A stretch of 56,123 nt of DNA, from contig DYLN01000007.1 in the NCBI GenBank assembly GCA_020722085.1, positions 1-56,123 of the forward strand. The letters run 5' to 3'. The position numbers were made by a program, and so were the translations under genes. The notes beneath the pieces were generated by a model that saw only the letters and a program-made list of their open reading frames with translations, was not told the DNA's origin and did not search any database. This document shows, in pieces, positions 52,854 to 56,123 of the stretch (positions within the stretch are counted from its first letter, which is position 1; each line of letters opens with the position of its first letter). Source of the DNA: Melioribacter roseus (GTDB lineage: Bacteria; Bacteroidota; Ignavibacteria; Ignavibacteriales; Melioribacteraceae).

Positions 52854-53121
52854 AATTGTCTTCTTAAGTAATAATTTTGATAAGAACTAAAAAAATTATG
52901 AAATAAGAACTATTGGTCAAAGTAATTTTTCATGAAATAAAAAAAATTAACTTAGAATTAATATACTGTTTAGCAAGATAAAAGCCGCTGTTATAAGATA
53001 TTAGATTTCAATGTGTTAACAATATTTTTGCACTTCAAAAAAAATTGCATTTGAAAGGCAGTGTATATAATTTAAGTCTCTTAAAAATTTCATATATCTT
53101 AAAAACGGAGGCAGAACTATT

Positions 53122-55215
53122 ATGGGTATGATGGGCCGGATGAGAAATTTAGCCCCCTGGTTTATACTTGGGGTTGGCGGCTTATTTGTTTTGTTTATGG
53201 TAATAACGGATTCGAAGGTTCTTGACTTTATTCAAACCACAAGACAAAATGTAGGTTCGGTAAACGGGGAAAATATTACATACAAAGAATTTTCTGATTT
53301 TGTTGAAGCAGCCAGAAAAGAGCAGCAGCAGGCAACTGGAAAGGAAATTGATGAATCTCAGATGGATTATTTCCGTGATCAGGTTTGGGATGCGATGGTA
53401 ACTAGAAAATTAATCGATGAAAAAATTAATCAGTTCGGAATTGTTGTCAGTGATGATGAAATCAGAGAACAATTGCTTGGTCCGAATCCTCCAGCCTCTT
53501 TAAAACAACAGTTTACCGATTCATTAGGTCATTTCAATAGACAACTTTACGAAGCTGCTTTACGTGACCCGCGTAACAAGCAAATAGTGATTCAGTTGGA
53601 AGACCAGCTTAGAGAACAATTAATCCAGCAGAAACTTCAGAATTATTTGTATGCTTCAATTAATGTAAGCGATGAAGAATTAAGAGATCAATTCATACAG
53701 CAAAACATTAAAATGAAAGCCGATTATGTTTTAATTGATGCAAATACAATTCCCGACTCGACAATCAATGTTTCGAAAGACGAGATAAAGAATTATTATG
53801 ATAAGCATCTTGATGACTATAAAATTGAAGCACAAAGAAAATTGAAATATGTGATGTTCAGAAAAAACGCTTCCAAAGAAGATTCTGCCGCAATATTTAA
53901 TAACCTCGCTGCAATTGTGAATAAATTAAAAAGCGATACTTCTACTTTTAAAACTTACGTGCAAATTTATTCCGAGCAGCCTTATTCAAAGGATACTGTT
54001 TCGATAACTACACTGCCGGTATCTGCGAGAGATTTACTTATGAATGCAAACAAAGGAGACATTGTTGGTCCTGTAAAGACCTTTGAGGGATATGTTGTTT
54101 ACAGACTGGATGACAAAGTAAAAGCAAAAAGTGAAATTGTAAGAGCATCGCATATTCTTGTAAAATCCACTGGAAACGATAATGCCGATCTAAAAAAAGC
54201 AAACGAAATTTATCAGAAAGCTGTTAAAGGTGCCGACTTTGCATCATTAGCAAGAGAAAAATCGGAAGATACAGGCTCGGCAGTAAGAGGCGGCGATTTA
54301 GGATGGTTTGGTAAAGGACAAATGGTCAAGCCGTTCGAAGATGCTGTTTATTCGGGCAGGGTTGGGCAAATTCTTAAACCTGTCAAATCCCAGTTCGGTT
54401 ATCATATTATCAAAGTGACAGGAAAGTTAAACCAGGATTTTGTAATTGAAAAAATTGTAAATAAAATTCAGCCGTCCGGGACAACGTTAGACCAAATTTA
54501 CAACAATGCCAGCGACTTTTCTTACATAGCAAAAGAAAATGGTTTTGAATCGGAAGCAAAACTGATGAATTATTCTGTTATTGAAACCCCTCCCTTTAAG
54601 GAAGATGCAACTGCTATTGCAGGCATTGGACAGAACATTGCCCTCGTTAAATTTGCTTTTGAAGAAAGCGTTGGAAAAGTCAGTGACGTTTACAGAGTGC
54701 CAGCAGGTTACGTTGTTGCAATGGTCTCTGATATTATTAAGCCCGGATTTCAAAAAATAGAAGATGTTGAGACAGCGATTAAAAATAAGTTAATAAAAGA
54801 AAAGAAACTTGATAAAGCTTTAGAAATTGCAGATGGAATCCGTTCTAAAATAACCGGCAATCCCGATTTAAATGCTGCAATTCAGATTTATCCCAAAGCA
54901 AAAGTCGGTACTACCGAAAGTGAATTTACTTCCTCTGGTTTTATTCCGGGAGTCGGAAGGGAATATGCTTTTTCGCAATATTGTTTAACCGGGGATTTGA
55001 ACAAATTATCGCAGCCTGTCAAAGGCAACAGAGGGGTGTTTTTAATCCGGGTAACATCAAGAACAGATTTTGACGAGCATGCATTTGAAGCCGGAAAGCA
55101 ATCGTTAAGAAAGGCAATGATTCAAAGGAAAAAGAATGCATATTTTGCACAGTGGATACAGGATTTGAAAAAGGAAGCCGATATAGTTGATAACAGATAT
55201 TTATTTTATCGGTAA
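53122..55215 (+). CDS. Membrane-anchored periplasmic peptidyl-prolyl isomerase (PpiD/SurA-like)
   Basis: A 697-residue foldase. One N-terminal helix (about 10-26, APWFILGVGGLFVLFMVIT) anchors it with the rest in the periplasm. A SurA_N-like chaperone region (about 40-200) is followed by a degenerate parvulin-like segment and a good parvulin domain (VRASHILVKSTG, GADFASLAREKSEDTGSAVRGGDLGWFGKGQMVKPFEDAVYSG read in parts, QFGYHIIKVTGK). It assists folding of exported and outer-membrane proteins. GGAGG precedes the ATG. A strong terminator follows. Confidence 0.9.
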   Translation: MGMMGRMRNLAPWFILGVGGLFVLFMVITDSKVLDFIQTTRQNVGSVNGENITYKEFSDFVEAARKEQQQATGKEIDESQMDYFRDQVWDAMVTRKLIDEKINQFGIVVSDDEIREQLLGPNPPASLKQQFTDSLGHFNRQLYEAALRDPRNKQIVIQLEDQLREQLIQQKLQNYLYASINVSDEELRDQFIQQNIKMKADYVLIDANTIPDSTINVSKDEIKNYYDKHLDDYKIEAQRKLKYVMFRKNASKEDSAAIFNNLAAIVNKLKSDTSTFKTYVQIYSEQPYSKDTVSITTLPVSARDLLMNANKGDIVGPVKTFEGYVVYRLDDKVKAKSEIVRASHILVKSTGNDNADLKKANEIYQKAVKGADFASLAREKSEDTGSAVRGGDLGWFGKGQMVKPFEDAVYSGRVGQILKPVKSQFGYHIIKVTGKLNQDFVIEKIVNKIQPSGTTLDQIYNNASDFSYIAKENGFESEAKLMNYSVIETPPFKEDATAIAGIGQNIALVKFAFEESVGKVSDVYRVPAGYVVAMVSDIIKPGFQKIEDVETAIKNKLIKEKKLDKALEIADGIRSKITGNPDLNAAIQIYPKAKVGTTESEFTSSGFIPGVGREYAFSQYCLTGDLNKLSQPVKGNRGVFLIRVTSRTDFDEHAFEAGKQSLRKAMIQRKKNAYFAQWIQDLKKEADIVDNRYLFYR

Positions 55216-55240
55216 AAATCTCCGCAAATTTTTGCATACA

Positions 55241-55268
55241 AATCCGCGAACATTCGCGGATTTTTTTT
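55241..55268 (+). terminator. Intrinsic terminator after the PpiD-like gene
   Basis: AATCCGCG (55241-55248) pairs with CGCGGATT (55255-55262) around a six-base loop and runs into eight T residues. This is the clearest rho-independent terminator in the window. Confidence 0.85.
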
Positions 55269-55282
55269 ATATTTTATAAATT

Positions 55283-55993
55283 ATGATAAAGAAGGCATTA
55301 TTAACATTTCTATTTTTATTCCAGATTTTTCTACCCCATGTTTTTGCTCAGTACAATAGCAGCCTTTTTAGTTTCTCCGCCAATTATAATTATACAACCA
55401 CCTCTAAACTTTTTATTAACCCGAATTCTCCCGATCCGATTTTAAGCAGCACTTACCTTGAACTAGACGACATAGGAAGTTACTCGTTTGAGTTTCGTTA
55501 TAGAATTTCAGAACCATTGATAATCGGTATTATCGGAGAATATATTAATAAGATTAACACAAACGCTCCAATTAGTCTCGGCGGAATAAGACTCGATATG
55601 AAGGAAGGATTCCGCGTATTTCCTGTTGAGCTTACGATTTATTACTTGCTTCCTTTTTCTACTTCACAGTTTAAGTTTTTAATGGGTGGAGGCGGAGGAA
55701 TTTATATCGGTAATGAAATAAGAAGCATAAGAGAAGCCTCAATTAATAATGTAAGCAAAAAGATAGGCTATGGAATACAAGTTGCAGTTGGTATGGATTA
55801 TCTTGTAACCGAATATTTTGCTGTAAGAGGACAAATGCGTTTTCGTGATCCCGAATTTCAAATGAAAAGCAGTTACAACGTTAAATCAATTGAGTACCAG
55901 GGAAGAACCATTAATTTGCCTTCCAACCCGTTTGATACAAAAGTAAATATCGACGGGATAACATTTTCTATCGGTGCGGTTTTTATTTTTTAA
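55283..55993 (+). CDS. Probable outer-membrane beta-barrel protein
   Basis: A 236-residue protein with a signal peptide (MIKKALLTFLFLFQIFLPHVF, then AQ) followed by alternating amphipathic strands (YSFEFRYRISEPLIIGIIGEY, VELTIYYLLPF, FKFLMGGGGGIYIG, YGIQVAVGMDYLV, ITFSIGAVFIF). The final strand ends in Phe, typical of barrel proteins recognised by BAM. The fold is likely an eight-stranded OmpA/OmpW-like barrel; function unknown. It starts 14 bases after the terminator of the foldase gene and so needs its own promoter or read-through. Confidence 0.7.
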   Translation: MIKKALLTFLFLFQIFLPHVFAQYNSSLFSFSANYNYTTTSKLFINPNSPDPILSSTYLELDDIGSYSFEFRYRISEPLIIGIIGEYINKINTNAPISLGGIRLDMKEGFRVFPVELTIYYLLPFSTSQFKFLMGGGGGIYIGNEIRSIREASINNVSKKIGYGIQVAVGMDYLVTEYFAVRGQMRFRDPEFQMKSSYNVKSIEYQGRTINLPSNPFDTKVNIDGITFSIGAVFIF

Positions 55994-56050
55994 GAATACT
56001 ACCGACCTTGTATTTTTAACCCTATAAATATGTTGAAAGAATTGACTGTA

Positions 56051-56077
56051 GGAGGGTGACCAGAAAGTAATTTTCAA
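56051..56077. repeat. Insertion-sequence-like end fragment
   Basis: GGAGGGTGACCAGAAAGTAA then TTTTCAATT shares AGTAATTTTCAATT with the inner ends of the elements at 29737 and 34225, and the TGACCA word with 9324 and 34795 read in reverse. It is probably one end of a related element running past the window. Confidence 0.35.
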
Positions 56078-56123
56078 TTAAACCCAAATTATGCATTAGA
56101 AAATTATATTTTGCACAACGACT

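Noticed and set aside
53020-53070. Sigma-54 promoter (TTGCAC ... TTGCAT) before the foldase gene
   Set aside because: The spacing between the two blocks is 11 bases rather than 5 and the GG of the -24 box is missing.

Overview
The window reads as a chromosomal segment of a low-GC, free-living bacterium of the Fibrobacterota-Chlorobiota-Bacteroidota group, most likely an Ignavibacteria/Melioribacter-like organism. This placement is inference. It rests on the AT-rich coding style, a complete classical menaquinone operon, many YwqK/MORN-type and outer-membrane proteins, a promoter of the Bacteroidota form (TTTG, 19 bases, TAnnTTTG) before the menaquinone operon, and many short perfect palindromes between genes. 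Shine-Dalgarno sites are common, which fits Ignavibacteria better than true Bacteroidota. No rRNA, tRNA or CRISPR array was seen.

Layout. 1-510: tandem and palindromic repeats and a GC-richer, hairpin-rich stretch ending in a terminator, just before glyS. 511-4300: glycyl-tRNA synthetase and catalase-peroxidase, convergent. 4528-9155 (minus): hybrid kinase with a degenerate receiver, NusG-like factor, OB/HD nuclease, TPR protein and sirtuin, closely spaced. 9375-12265 (minus): histidine kinase and NtrC-type regulator pair. 12594-15056: DUF4139 protein and a sterol-desaturase-type hydroxylase. 15180-21207 (minus): a surface-sugar cluster with a SpsB-like transferase, SpsF-like cytidylyltransferase, glutamate-semialdehyde-type aminotransferase, SDR dehydrogenase, KdsC-like phosphatase and NeuB-like synthase. 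It carries a degraded GxxExxY gene and a 195-base element with terminal inverted repeats. 21435-24851: metallophosphoesterase, saccharopine-dehydrogenase-like protein and YwqK repeat protein. 24998-34037: a hotdog thioesterase facing a menF-menD-menH-menB-menA-menC-menE operon, which together could take chorismate to demethylmenaquinone. 34038-34912: a repeat-filled gap. 34913-40184: MarR regulator, prmA, dacB, a TatD-radical SAM fusion and purM. 40394-45919 (plus): hrcA-grpE-dnaJ, a ComEA-like protein, an unknown membrane protein, a PilM-like protein and rsmD. 45984-49361: a type ISP-like restriction-modification gene split in two by a palindrome-bearing insertion, lying between rsmD and coaD. 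50038-52853 (minus): a PhnCDE-type transporter. 53122-55993: a PpiD/SurA-like foldase and an outer-membrane protein.

The most interesting system is the sugar cluster. A NeuB-like synthase overlapping a KdsC-like phosphatase suggests a Kdn-9-phosphate-type route. The SDR plus class III aminotransferase could then convert the free ulosonic acid to an amino form before cytidylyl activation. That order of steps is a hypothesis. The second theme is repeat invasion: IS-derived elements with terminal inverted repeats, and short palindromes that sit between genes, have split the restriction gene and, in two places, appear to be translated inside it.
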